Shown here one piece after another: positions 22,971 to 36,225 of a DNA stretch of 64,000 bases. This stretch comes from Allodiplogaster sudhausi. Its lineage: Eukaryota > Nematoda > Chromadorea > Rhabditida > Diplogasteridae. The notes beneath the pieces are model-generated. The model was not told the DNA's origin, made no database searches, and saw nothing but the letters and a program-made list of their open reading frames with translations. Every line of letters starts with the position of its first letter. Position 1 is the first letter of the stretch. Where the stretch lies: contig CALZFC010000056.1 in NCBI GenBank assembly GCA_945643635.1, positions 1,074,501 through 1,138,500 on the forward strand, in the 5' to 3' direction. Position numbers and translations under genes: made by a program.

Positions 22971-25900
22971 CCTCTTCTTTTCTTCGTTTAGGAAGTGCAG
23001 TTTGATCGTCCTGGTACTCTGCGCCTTGCAACGAACGAGACTCGGCTTGCTGAGTTCCAGCGATATGTTTCTCGCGATTACTACAAGGAGGTCTCGTGCA
23101 TGCTGTAAGAGCAGACTTTATTTGGTTTTAGTGCTTTCAGGGTGACGTTTGCAAGACATCGCTTCTCTCAGCGGCCGAAGCGGAGGACTTGGCTCAGCCA
23201 TTGAAGCGTGGTATGGTGCTGGGAGGCCTCTACACCAGTAACGACGGCTACATCGATGCGCGCGGTTTGAACAGGGCCCTTGTGAAGGGGGCGGTGCAAG
23301 GAGGGGCGAAGATCTTCCAGGAAACCGTTCCAGAGATGCTTCAGTACGACAAGGTATGACAAGGTATCACTTACCAGTGTGTGTTCAAATGCATCCTTTT
23401 CAGGGAACGGGGGAGTGGCTGGTTGGCCTGAGAGACGGAACTCTCATCCGTACTCGAAATGTAGTGAATGCAGGAGGGATCTGGGCCAATGACATCGCTC
23501 GTCTCTCCGGGCTACAGATTCCCATGCTCATTGTCGAGCACCAATACGCTATCGTTACAGTAAGTATTATTTATTCTGGTTTTGAGTGAATGACTTCTTA
23601 TTCTGTTGTGTCCTTGAGCCGAAGAGCGGGCTGCCCGACTCGCTCCCTGCAATCATCGACCACGACAGCACTTTCTACATCCGCCGAATCGGGGACAAGC
23701 TGATCTTTGGCGGCTTCGAAAGCTTGGACCAAGTAGTGATCCGCGAGGATTGGTACCGAGACGGGGTCCCGAAGGGTACAGTTGAGTGCTGAGAAGGTGC
23801 AGTGCACGGCCAATCTGCTTCAGATGGATCCATTGTAGTCGAGCCAGACTTCAACCGATTGGAGCGTGCATTCGGGCGGGCGAAGCAGTTGCTGCCCCTT
23901 CTAGAAGTCAGTTGAGATAGGAATGAAGAGAATGATGATGAATGGCAGCTTCAGGGGGCAGAGATCGAACCGCACGCTGCGGTCTTCTCCATGACTCCGG
24001 ATGGATATCCACTGGTGGGTGCCTTCGAGAAGAACTACTGGCTCTCCACGGCCTTCCTGGATGGCGTCTCCTCGGCTGGTGGAATTGGCAAATATCTTGC
24101 TGATTGGATTTTTGATGGTGAACCGAACTGTGAACTTTTCGACACCGACGCCAGCAGATATGACAGATGGGCCAATCGGAAGTTAGCACTCGAGTACATT
24201 TATGGATTTGCTCTAACCAGTCATGTTGTGTGTGCGTTAGATTCGTAGTGGAGAAAGGGCGGGAGACATACTCCATGTTCTACAACTGGTCCTACACGGA
24301 TCGGCTGGCCGCCAGACCAACCGATCGAATCTCTGGTATTTATGGCACACTCTGCAAAGACGGCGCTATTCATTCCTACCGTAATGGGTGGGAGGTACGA
24401 GCTCCCCAATTCTATTACTGTAATCTGGCCAGAAGAATGTGAGCTTTGTTCAGTTCTTTTATTAAGGTGCCGCAAATGTTTGTTGTGGACAATGAAGAAG
24501 ATCCGCATGCAACTCTCATAAGGGAGTACCAGAGAGTGACGAATCGATGCGGAGTCATTGACATGTCGTGGAAGGGGAAGCTGGAAGTCAAGGGAAAGGA
24601 CGCCAACGCTCTCATGGACTATGCTGTCTGCTCGGAGGTGAGAGAGAGAAGGAGAGGAAGAGAGAAAGCGAGAGAGGAGAGAGAAAGAGACAGAGAGAGA
24701 GAGAGAGAGACAGAGAGAGAGAGACAGAGTAAGGAGAGGGAGTTGAATACGTAACTGATCGAAGGAGTGGAATTGAAACGAGCACGGGATCCTATCACGA
24801 ATCTCATACTTCTGTACCAAATTTGTTATAAATGATAGTTTGCAGTTTCAAACTCGCAAAAAAGGAATTGTGGAAAGTGCGAACCTTTATATCCCTTTGT
24901 TCCGCATTGAAGTTGTTTCGCTTCCTGCTGGGATTTATTTCAGTGTTTTATTGAGAGGTAAAATTGATCATTTCTTTTTCGCGATCCATTGGAAAGGATG
25001 TGGAGAAAATTAAGATTTAGGCAAGCTTAAATCTGAAAAGTGTGAAGCTATTTTTACGAACGTAGACGACTTTTTAATGAACTGTTAGCTTGTTTAAGAG
25101 CATTCACAAAGCAGGCCCAAATTGCACGATCAAAAAAACTAATATCGAAAATGTATAACTTTGACTCCTTTGAAGGTGCCTCCTTTGGGCAAGATCGGGA
25201 GTGGTCTGATGCTCACTCGCGCGGGTCGAATCCTTGCTCCCCTGAAGATTTTCCACCATGACAATGTCCGCAGCCAGTTCATTCTCTTGACTGAGCCGGA
25301 GAGGGAATCTCGCGATCTCTACTGGCTGAGAAGGGCCGCCGCAGACCACAAAATGGATGTTCAGGTTTGAAAAGGAGCCATGTATTGTATGAATGCTGAA
25401 GACGTGAATGGCAGGTGAATTCGGTTAGCGAGTACTTGGCTAGTCTTGCCCTCGTCGGACCGAAAAGTCGTGAGGTCAGTCCTTTCCTCTCAGTCTAATC
25501 TCTCCCCCATCCCCCCCCCCCTCTCCAGCTCCTCTCCTCTCTGACCAAATCGGATGTGTCTGATACCGGATTCGCACAACGCTCGACTCGTCTGATGAGA
25601 CTGGGGGCCGTGGCCGTTGTTTGTGCCCGTAGCTCGACTTCAACTGGACAGCTTTCCTATGAACTCTTCCACAATCGAGCGGATACTCTTCGACTCTACA
25701 ATGTTTGATTAGTAGAAGACTGATTCGTAGAGAAGAAGTGAAGAATCTTTGTGGTTGAGGCGATAATGGAAGCGGGCGCCCCGATGGGAATCGTCAACTT
25801 TGGCCAATCAACAATGAACATGATGAGACTTGAACACGGATTCAAGATATGGGGACGCGAGTTGAGTTTGGACACGAATCCATTCGAGTGTGGATTGGGA

Positions 25901-26544
25901 GGACTCGTGGATATCCACAGTGGAAAGGAGTTCATTGGCAAGAGCAGTTCTCTCGAACACTCACACCATCAGTCTCTTTCTCTTTCTTCTTTCCCGCCCA
26001 AACATTATATTTATTTTGAAACAAAAAAAGAAAATAATATTTGAATAGTTTCGGAAAATTGTGGCAACGCAAATTCAATTATGTTTTTTTTCCTGTCGAA
26101 ATTTTTAGTTCGAGCTCTGCAGAGTCGTTTCTTCGTTGCAACGAATCCTTAGCTACACATACTGAGTCTATCTCTTTTTCTCTCTAATGTTTCAGATGGA
26201 CTCGCCGTTTGTCTCTCATTGTGATGGAGGCCACCACCGAGAATCGTGCGATTCCATATGGCAACGAAGTCCTCAGACGAGAAGGATCTGAAGAGGTCTG
26301 TTTCTTCTTTTCAAATCATTTCTTTTATCATTTGTGTTCTTCTTTCTTCATGAATGAATTCCCTTCTCAGCGAATCGGGCAAGTCACTTCCGGTGCGTAC
26401 TCGGGCCGGCTGCAACGGCCCATGGCCTTCGCCTGGATCAATTCTTCTGTCCAGTCCTCTCAACTCCTCTCTGTCGACATCGGAGGAGGACGCAAACTCT
26501 CCGCTTCCATCCTAGAGGAGTTGCCTCATGCACCCATCAACTAG
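22382..26544 (+). CDS. DMGDH: Mitochondrial dimethylglycine/sarcosine dehydrogenase-like flavoprotein
   Basis: An FAD- and folate-dependent demethylase of choline and one-carbon metabolism in the mitochondrial matrix. The start at 22382 encodes MLRAPTRNLGFCIQSR, a basic presequence. The FAD-binding motif VVLGGGMAGSS follows near 22605, then LLEKQH. The segment expected to carry the covalent-FAD histidine reads SATSFHSPG. Later DAO-domain motifs are RPGTLRLATNETR, GGLYTSNDGYIDARGL, VNAGGIWANDIA, IVEHQYAIV, SMTPDGYPLVGAF and GGIGKYLADWIFDGEP. The FAO middle region contains RLAARPTDRISG. The C-terminal GCV_T (folate-binding) region has GVIDMSWKGKLEVKG, LMLTRAGRILAPLKIF, STGQLSYELFHN, NMMRLEHGFKIWGREL and GQVTSGAYSGRLQRPMAFAW. 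The stop is at 26542-26544. Domain order fits DMGDH, SARDH and the phosphatase-regulator homologue PDPR; which one needs a tree. Confidence 0.87.
24638..24735 (+). repeat. (GA)n microsatellite starting at a donor site in the DMGDH-like gene
   Basis: The donor itself reads GTGAGAGAGAGAAGGAG and the purine tract continues for about 100 bp into a 540-bp intron. This is one of the cases where GA rather than CT lies on the coding strand, and it begins exactly at the 5' splice site. Confidence 0.8.
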
Positions 26545-27135
26545 GTGCCAGCCCTTTCTCCCTCGTACTTCTCTCTCTCTGTTCTCTCCTGATTCTCTCT
26601 CTCTTTCTCTCCCATTTCCTCTCCATACTTCATTTCTTGTGCGCTCTCATTTGGTCTGTTTTTATCCTTCTGCTCACTTCTGTTAATAGACTAAAATTAT
26701 CATTTGGAGGGAGCTGCCACTTACAGCAGATTTCGTAGTCGCTTATTGTTTTCGTAGGAGGTAGGTTTGTCTGAGGGCTCTGCAAACATTCGAATGCCTT
26801 ATCCAGAGCACTCCGTTTCTTAATGGGTATTCCTTAAACAGATGTGTCTATTTTGCGTGGCAACATTCTTATTTGACGGTCATTCCTATTTTTTTGAATA
26901 TGAATATCTCGTGTTCATTATTTCATATTCCCGGTTGATATTCGGTCACAAATTTTGTGCACCTTCTTCATTTTTTGGAAGAGATGTAGAAAATAGATAA
27001 AGGTAGAAGACGAATTGCGGAGTGATTGTTTCATGGATCAGGTTGTAGCCAGTGAAGGGATTACTTGTTGGCGGGCGAGAAGTTGTACGGGCACGAGTGG
27101 GATGATGTTGACAAGGATTGAGGTAGAGTGAAAGG
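26545..27135. other. Intergenic region between DMGDH-like gene and the next gene
   Basis: A short CT-rich patch follows the stop (26560-26620). The rest is AT-rich without recognisable genes or repeats. Confidence 0.5.
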
Positions 27136-28849
27136 ATGCCCTCAACTCCACAGCAGAAGACGATTGCCTGCAAGAGACGACTGGCGAGGGAGAGATTCCG
27201 CTTCAACATCGACCGAATCGCGGAGAAGTACTCGCAGGCCGTCGAGGAAGACGACGTCGTAGTTGATCTCTGCACTTTCGACATTTTTGCCTCCGATGAC
27301 TGGAAGGTGGAGAAGGCCTTCCGCATGCTCCAGAAATCATCTTCTTCCTTCTCATTCGCCGATCTTAGCTCGGCTAATGTATCAGTGGTCAGTGGAATGC
27401 ATCATGCATGGTATTTCAAATTTCACCTCATAAATTTATACATTACTAAACTTTAGTCACTAAAGGCGTATGATACTGGTGTTTTCGAGTTGGTTGGAAT
27501 AGTCACTGGATTTTGAGGGTCATTTCAAGGGAATATGTAAGAAGTCACCTTACGCACATTTCTTAGATTTGAAAGCGACGTTGTGCTTCATTCCAGGATG
27601 ATCTGGGGAACAAGACACGAGTGGCTAAATGCATGAGACTCAATGAACAATTCGAGGCAGAGATCTGCAAGAAGGTTTTCAAAACATTCGGTCGTTTTGG
27701 TTTCTGAGTTATTACGATTGCAGAAAGGATTTGAAATGCATTCGTACTTCCGCCCCTCAGCCCTCATCGCGACTACGGATTCCCAAATGATTCTAAGACC
27801 GAGGAATTCTCTGCAACTTCCACTGAACCGCTTGGAGTCATGCGAGCTTCCACGCATTCCCCGACTTGCTCTTCGTGCGTTCGTCAAACTATTCCGCTTT
27901 ATTAGTGTGCCCTTCCTATCAAATTATATTTTGTATTAGATGAAAGAAAAATCATTTAATTTAGTGGACTCCGACGATGGCCGAAGTGGATATGCCGTGC
28001 GGAAGGTGCTCCCTCTTGTGGAAGCGGGTTGGTGGATGCATTCCAGCGCCGTGTCTCATGCTCTTGTCGTGTAGACGGGAAGTCGATGGTGTCCGGCTTC
28101 GTGTGTGGTCCGCCGCAGCCTGCACTGCTTGGACCTCCCACGAAGAAAGAAGGGAACTTGAAGAGAGAGTTGCCTCTCTCCCAGTTAAATGCGTCTTCTA
28201 CTCCGGGAGACAACCCTTGCAAGAAGATCAAAATGGCCCCATCATTTAAAAAAGTTGGTTTTTCTTTCTTGTTCTTTTTCATTTCATAGTGTTTTCCTTG
28301 TTGACATTTGTTCTTCACATTCTCTCTTTTGCTATTTTTCTTACTTTCCCTTCTCACAGGAGAAGGTTCTTGACATATTTTTGACACTTATTTCATGCGA
28401 AATCTCTTTTTACGCTGTTCATGAATATGACGTTTTTTCATCAAAACGTTTTCTCAGGAAAATCCTATTGTCTGACAAGCCGTTCCAATCTGCTGATATT
28501 ATTTTTAGTTTATAAATAACATTTTAGGCAGGAAAAGTCATGAAATTTCTATCGCCCTGCGGCAAAAATGGAAATCGTATTCGTTATCAACGTAAGAAAA
28601 GGAATTCGAATGATTATCGTACGACTCCAAAATTAGTGGAGAACCTTCCCTTCTTAGGCTGACATTGTGGCCGATTGGGTGGCAGAAGCCGAGAAGCGGA
28701 CAGTGAACCAGGACTTCGATGAAGACAGCGAAGTGAAGAAGCCAGACAGATACGTCCGCCAGGTCATGGCCGGCATGAAGGAGAAGAGCGTTCGAAAGAA
28801 GCAGGGACTCACTTCATTCCAGGCCAGGAAGACTACTCCTCACTCTTAG
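27136..28849 (+). CDS. Unassigned protein; N-terminus weakly like the Scm3/HJURP CENP-A chaperone motif
   Basis: I do not recognise this gene with certainty. The ATG at 27136 opens MPSTPQQKTIACKRRLARER, followed by a basic helix RFRFNIDRIAEKY and then an acidic strand-like block EEDDVVVDLCTFDIFASDD. Scm3/HJURP centromeric histone chaperones share this order: a basic helix ending in KY, then acidic residues and a VxDL.T-type strand. Following exons read DDLGNKTRVAKCMRLNEQF (about 27597-27674), KGFEMHSYFRPSAL (about 27722-27876), DSDDGRSGYAVRKVLPLVEA (about 27964-28023) and, after a candidate 48-bp intron, DGKSMVSGFVCGPPQPALLG (about 28073-28250). The last exon is ADIVADWVAEAEKRT to TTPHS (about 28659-28849). 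Overall about 300 residues, basic and Ser/Pro-rich in the middle, no membrane segment. Two adjacent genes instead of one cannot be excluded. The function is inference only. Confidence 0.5.
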
Positions 28850-29523
28850 GAAACCAGTTATCTTCTTCATGTTTTCATCCCACTGCTGCATAATACTAGA
28901 AAAGAAGTAATTCAATTGTCTTCACCGCCAACGGGTATTGTGCTCCTATCGCATTGAACTTCTTCCAGTTTCGCTTCTTTAAACATTCTTTCTCTATTGT
29001 GCACGCCCCACCGTATCACTTGTGCAATGATGTGTTGTTGTATAACACAATTTAAACATAAAGAAAAGACGAAGCTTGATGCGATCATCAAATATACCTT
29101 CTATACGAAGAGCTGCTACTGTCTCTTTCGACTGCAGGAATATTAACTCTTCCATCTCTGGTAAGGCCTCAATACATAACAACGATTTAGATGAAGAAGA
29201 AAAAACTGAGTGACATCACATGAATTAAATGAGAGATTATAAAGGAAAAGAACAAGAAACGCCAAGCGGGCAGAATATTGAGAGAGAAGTCGTGGAAGGC
29301 GCGTACATTCGAGAGGTCACCAAGACCACGGCATTCAACTGCACCACACAAATAATGAGTGAAGAAAGAACTAACAGAGTCATGAACGGAAATCAATCTT
29401 TGCCGCCAATTAAGAGTAGAAAAGGGGCTGGCAGTCATGAAGGAGGAAGCACCTGCTAGGACGACCAGGCTACACGTCTCAGGAAGGGGAGCGGACTCGC
29501 ACAGACAGGGACAGCCTCACATT
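28850..29523. other. Convergent 3' region between the unassigned gene and junctophilin
   Basis: Presumed 3' UTRs of the two flanking genes. Open frames on both strands lack family features. No repeat was seen. Confidence 0.45.
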
Positions 29524-29867
29524 CATTTACTACGCTTCCGCTCATACGAGACAACAGAGTAGAATAGCAGAAGAAGAGTGAAGTTCGCGGCCGCCAGAAG
29601 AAGAGGAACTTTCCATCGGCTTAGCAGAGCCTGAGAAGAACGGCAATCCGCTCTCGTTTTGATATACAAATATTAAAAATATGTTTGGCTGAGAATGAAA
29701 ATGAAGAATGAACTGACTCGGAACTCAGGTTGGAGGAAATAGCGAAGGGGATTCGAGCGGAGGGCCTCGCGCTCTTGCTCATCCCGAACCATCTGCTGCC
29801 TACGTTCAGATGCAAGACGGGCTGCATCTTCTCGTCTGGAGATTGGAGAGAGAGAGAGAGAGAGAGA

Positions 29868-29900
<33 letters not shown>

Positions 29901-32882
29901 GGAGAGGAGAGGAGAGGGGGGGGGGGAGAGAGAGGGAAGAGAGAGAGAAGAGAGAGAGAGGAAAGAGAGAGGGTGAGAGAAGGAGAAAATAAAAGAGAAG
30001 GCAGAGAAGAGTTAGAAGGAAAGAAAAAATAGACGGAAGCGAGGCAAAACCTGAGCCTCAGCCCGCTTTCCTCGAGCTCTACCAGATTCGGCAGACTTCC
30101 CATTGCGTCCGCGTCTCCATCAAATCCACGAGCTCTTTCGAGTGAAGAAGCCAGGGTTCCCCGTCTTGTTATCCCCTGAAGGAAAGGAGAAATGACTAAA
30201 GCGATGAAAACGGAAACTTTCCATCACTTTCACGTCACCTCTTTTGCTTCTTTTAACAAGAGAAAGCTGACAGTTCCCCCATTGGTCTCCTGGGATGGGC
30301 GGGGTCCTTTGCTGTCCTGCAGTTGTCGCCTTCTGATTACGTACTGTTCGTAATGGTCGTCAGCCAAGGACATCCGCGACCCTTGCATCTCCTGTCGAGA
30401 GGGCGGCTCCCTTCGAAGGGGAGAGGGAGGGGCTGGAGAGGACTGAGAAGGAGGGGGAGAAGCTGCCGAGGTGGACGGGGAGTGCATCGAGGAAGAAGTC
30501 CGTTTCTCCTGTCCAGAAGAAGGTGGCAGCGGAGGAAGACCGAAGGGGGGCTGCGGAGACATCATTGGGGGCACGGAGGGCGACTGGTTCGTGTAGGAGA
30601 CACTCGATTGGTCAGCACTGAACTGTGACTGTTGCTGTTGGTGGTTGTAGACGAGGGGATCGATCTGGTTTGGAGGGGGCAGTGGACTGCTCTGAGACAT
30701 CATTCCTCCTCCAGACATGACATAAGATGTCGATGGGAAGTGATGAGATGATGAAGCCATGACGTCATCGGGAATCTGGTGGGGATGGAGATAGTTATGA
30801 GCAGAGCCAGTGGATGACTGATGGGGAAGAGTGTGGCGAGGGGCGGGAGGCGGTGGCTGGTGGCTGACATGGTTGGCATACAGGGACGGAGTGTCCAGAG
30901 TCAGGTCGAAGGAAGGAGGCTTCGACGACGGATTCGAGGGGTTAGACACGTGGTCCGAGAATTCGGTGCGGGGTGAATCTGAGGACAGGCCGTGCATTGC
31001 TTCCAGTTGATGGCGGCGAGAGGAGTCTACAAATATGAACAAATGGTAAGGACAGACAATCCAATTCCCTTAATATAACGTTATATATTTTAATATATTA
31101 AAAAAAACTTGATCAAGAGTTGAGGTTCCCTGTCAAACTTTCATCACAAATCATACACAGCAAATGACGCCATTTTCGAGATAATCAAACAAAGAAAACA
31201 GCCGGAGACACAGCTAAAACTCCGTGTTTGATTTTGCATAAAATATTATTCGATATATCTGGAATCGATTGGGAAAGGTCTCCCTCACGAAAACCTATTT
31301 TTCGCTCTCTGATGTAAGTGGTACTGAAGAAATAGGTTCATTGCATAACATAGAATTCGCCTGGATTTATAAAAATTTTATGATAGATAGCCATGATTTC
31401 GATAGTAACAAATTATCAAGAAAAATTTGTTACTATCAATTCTTACATAATTATCGATTGTCAATCAATAGATTTGTTGGCTGCATTTCAGTGCATTCCG
31501 CGGGTGGTTTTGAGCTATAAAATGGATTGTTTGGTAACCTCACTCCCGCAGATGCCTAACAATCTGTATCACACTCGTAAGCTATTTTCACGCTCTACTT
31601 TATAATATGTGCTACTTTATATTATGTGAGTTTACTTTGGACGTATTGCCTCAAAACAATAAATTGCCTGAGAAACAACAAAGAATGCCTAAGTTTTACT
31701 AAATGCGTAGTTTACACGTGCTGCCAGTTTGATGGCACCCAATTCAAAGCGCGATTCATCAACACCAATTAGAGAATGAAAATACATTTTTATTGGGTGA
31801 ACTGAAAGTAGTAAAAACTGCGTATTAGTAAAATCAACGATGAGTGATTTTTGCAATGTCCCCGGCCGTTTTGATTTTCTCCCAAATCGAGTTATTGCTT
31901 CTCTTTCAACCTTGAATGCCCAAACAATGCAATTTTCAGCAAAAAAAGAGTAAGATCAAAGGAGCGAATAAAATAGAAGAAATGTGAAAGGAGCAATGAA
32001 GAAGAGAACCTGGCTGCTTGAAGGAGGGGTCGAACTGCTTGGCGTGGATGCGAGCCATCTCCCCGTCTTCCCTCGCCTGCTTCGCCATGTGCACCGCTTG
32101 CTCCGCCCTTTCTCTTGCTGTGGACGTCCTCGAAGCAGCGATCTCCGCCTGAGGAACCAAGTATAGGAAACTATACGAGGGAGAGAAACAGAGAAAGAGA
32201 GAGAGAGAGAGAAAAGGAGAGAAAGAGAGAGAGAAAAAGAGAGAGAGAGAGAGAGAGATACCTTCTGCTTGGCGATCTCAGCCGACCGAGTTGCGGCGTC
32301 TACACTGGCCTCGACACGTTCTCTGAGCTTGCTGCTCCTGACGAAGAGCACTCCCTTCTTGCGGGTAGACATGACGAGTACGTTGTTCTTGTACTTGCCC
32401 TCCTCCCTCAGACCGTCCTTGAGAGTCGTGACTCCGTATCCATTCTTCATGTTGTTCGCCCACTCTCCATGGTACTTCAGTCCATCGCTTCTCTCTGCCA
32501 CTCCAAATCCACAACGTGCGTCGTTCTTCCATTCCCCGTGGTACGTTTCCACGACGTTCTCTTCCACTGCCTCCTCTTCTCCCTAATCACAATTCGCTTA
32601 CAACATCTTATTTTCATAATTATGTTTAAAACCATATTTTCTGAGCACACCATACAATCCGTTTGTTGGAAAATACGGATAACAACAAAATAGATGAATT
32701 GGTAATCACACTCAGAGATCCAATACCTCTACATCTCGCTTTCTCTTTCTCTCGCCTCCTCTAACTCTCCCTCCGTTTTCTTCTCACGCTCTCTCTCTCT
32801 CTCTCTCGTTCTTCCGTCTCTCTCTCTCTTTTTTTCTCTTGGTCTCCCATCTCTGTCTCTTTTTCTCTTGCTCCCCGTCTCA

Positions 32883-32931
<49 letters not shown>

Positions 32932-33572
32932 TGGGATGTTCCTCTCAACTTAACATTTCCCTCGAGTGTGACTGCAAACAGATCTCCAATCTCTCCTCTT
33001 GCAATTTCTGTGATGGGATGGCCAATCTCTTTCTCTTCCGCCAATGAAAACGAAAGAGAGGAAGAGGGGGTCAAAGAGTCGAGCGATCGTCGACTGACGG
33101 GATCAAAAGGCAAAAGGACCGTTGGGTAGCACAGGGGTACACATTTTTCTACCAGACATTTTTGTTTGACATTTTAAAAGCCTTGGACACGAAGGAATCT
33201 TTTGATATACAAACCCTTGTCATTCTTCGCCAACCTCTTCGCCATGTTTATGAGAATCATCGGATGCACAGGAGACAGTGCTTCCAGACGAGCGCAGACT
33301 CCCTGGAAGACTCATATCACTACCTACTTATAATTCCAGTTTATATATAAAAATACCTATAAAAAATAGAGTGATCTTCAGGCACCTTGGTGCTAATCAG
33401 AATTTGAAATAAGAAAAGGGCGAACGATTTTGCTTCTCGTTTTCATTTCATATTACTCGTTGTTACTTTCGCGAGGGTGGATAGATTCGTTTTCCTCCCT
33501 CGCTTCATTCACGATAGAGCCCAGAGCCATCCCATTCCTATGCCAGTGCACTCGCTCTGGCAAACTCTTTGT

Positions 33573-33616
<44 letters not shown>

Positions 33617-33863
33617 GAGAGAGACAGACAGACAGACAGAGACAGAGAGACAGAGAGAGAGAGAAATGACAGAATGAGCAGACATGAAAGAGAAGAGAGA
33701 AAAGAAAAGAAGAGACATGGGATAAAGGGAGTGTGAGTGGAGAACGAAGAGAATCAGAGCGCGGTGGGAACGAGGAAATTGCAGAATTGAAGAGTAGCTT
33801 CAGCTACAATAGAGGAGATCGCGTGGAGTGAAAGGCAGTAGCGAGGAGAGGGTTGAGGTAAAG

Positions 33864-33910
<47 letters not shown>

Positions 33911-34419
33911 TAACAGAAGAGTAAGAGAGATCAATGACAACTGAGCAGTGGGGAATGGAGGAAGTGTGCAAGCGGTAAGAGAATCAGTGCGAGAGAGAGA
34001 GAGAGAGAGAGAGAGAGCGAAAGAAAGAGAGAGGAAGGGGGTGAGGAAAAACGAAGCCGGCGTATGCAAGGGCGAGATGTGAGAGTGAGAGAAATAAGAA
34101 GAGAAGTTTGAGACAGACTGGCAAAGATTGACTTGAGCGGTGGATGAGGGAAGCTAAAGCTGACTTGACTTTCTTCATTCCCGACTGAATCCTTCAGCGA
34201 TCGATCGATCGAAGAAGGGAAGAAGAAAAGAATGCATTACAACGAAGGAGAGATGGAAGTGTTGGAAGAGAATGAAGAGGAAGGAATGATGAACGAAGGC
34301 AGAAAGTTAAGGAGAAAGACTAGTGAAATAGGGAAAAGGCAGCAGTGTTCAGACATATTCAAAATGACGGTGAGGAAAGCATTCGGCAAGAGACGGCAGT
34401 CAGGGAGTTAGACCAATAG

Positions 34420-34456
<37 letters not shown>

Positions 34457-36192
34457 CGAGAGAGAGAGCGAGAGAGAGAAAGAGAGAGAGCGAGAGCGAG
34501 AGAGAGAGAGCGAGAGAGAGCAGATATGTAACAATGATAGTTGATTGAGTGACCTGTGGGTAGTGAGGAGACCTTCTGATGGATGTCGCCAGTGGAATGT
34601 TGTTTCTTGATGCGTAGCCCGGAGAGAATGCTCCTCTTGACGGCGAGACTCCGTTCGGAGAGAGATCTGCGACGGCGGGCGGCGGCGTCTGAACGAGCCC
34701 GCAAAACGAAGCCGCCGCGGCCGTCTCCAGTCTCTTCTGCAGGCAGAAAGATCATTCAATCTCAACTCAATTCCCTTTCAGGAACAGCAGAGTTTTAGGC
34801 TATTAGCATCAGTCAAGTTGTTTTGACGATAACACTGAAGGAATAAATATGAGGTGGAAAGACGAAAATAATACTGTTCCCCGCATAAAGACCGCATAAA
34901 GAGTGTGAATCCTAAAATAGACTGGGATCCCCTATATGGATCATCCATGAGATGTAACCAAAGGAAGTATAAACAGAAGCAAGCTGAAGATTAGCATCAA
35001 GGAAACTCACTGTTTTCGTCGTCATCGATATCCTGGCCGCTCCGCAGACTCGTGAAGCTAACATGGTTGTGAGCTTTCCGAATCCTCGCGGCCACACCGT
35101 GGGCGGCACTCTTCCGCACACCGAAACCATGACGCATACCTCGTAGCCATTGGCCTTGATACATGCCTGAAGAATGATCCGAGTTCATTCTCTCTCCAAG
35201 GGATATCAGGGGATGTTTAAAAAGGGAACTAAATGGTATATTGCTGCTTGCCTCCATCAACGTAGACTTCCGTTCCATATCCGTCATGGTAGTTCGCCGA
35301 CCATGTCCCTGCGTATTTCGCCTAAAGGTCGTCTAAGCAATCTTTACAAATTCAACATCATCACGAGCAAAAGACAGTACTCAGAGGTATACGGACGGAG
35401 AAATGATCATGACATCTGGAGAATAAGGATAAGTTGGAAGGCGAAGCAAGAGAGACGAGTGTTAAGGGAAATGGATGAGAGATGGAGGGAGATGAGACTT
35501 AAAAGAGTAAAAGGTAGATAGAGATGCTGATTGTGTGCGAGTGATAAACTCATAAAAAAGAGGGAGCGAGATAGATTAAAGAAATAAGGGAGTAAAGAAA
35601 GAAATGAAAAAAGAGGAGGAGTGTGAGGGGAGAAGGGAGAAAAAAGAATAAAGAGTACCTGGGAGGAAGTGGAAGAGCGGACGCCATATCTGCCCTTGCT
35701 GCCGCTGGTCCAGTCCCCCCGATAGAGCCATCTTCCTCTCTGCTCCACTCCCAGGCCGTGTCTCTTTCCATTCTGCCATTGGCCTGCGTACGTGTTCCCC
35801 GAGGGCCAAGTGTACACTCCCGAAACCTGCATGGGAGATGTTCCAGACGGCGGGGAATATCACAGATTTCAAGAAAGAGAAAGATTCTAATATTCGCCTA
35901 TGTCACGTTATCAACAATTAATTGAGTTAACGCGGGCGAATCAATAAAGATTAGGATGTTTAAAAAATAGGGGGAAATGAGAATGGATATGGAGAACGAA
36001 TATATGAGCAGGAATACACGGAATATACGACCTGTCTCTATGACTTACCTCGAATCCGTAGTGCCATGCACCCGCGTATTCACCTTTCGACTGCGGTCCA
36101 GTGCATACTCCATGACCATGTGCCTGCATTCATCTTCCTCTCCCCCCTCTCTCTTCCCCTCCTCTCTCTCTCTCTCTCTCCTTCTCTTTCTT

Positions 36193-36225
<33 letters not shown>

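Noticed and set aside
28530..28592. Possible extra exon AGKVMKFLSPCGKNG in the unassigned gene
   Set aside because: It ends at a good donor (GTAAGA) but in phase 1, while the next exon needs phase 0. Joining would create a stop at once. It might be a poison exon but is unsupported.
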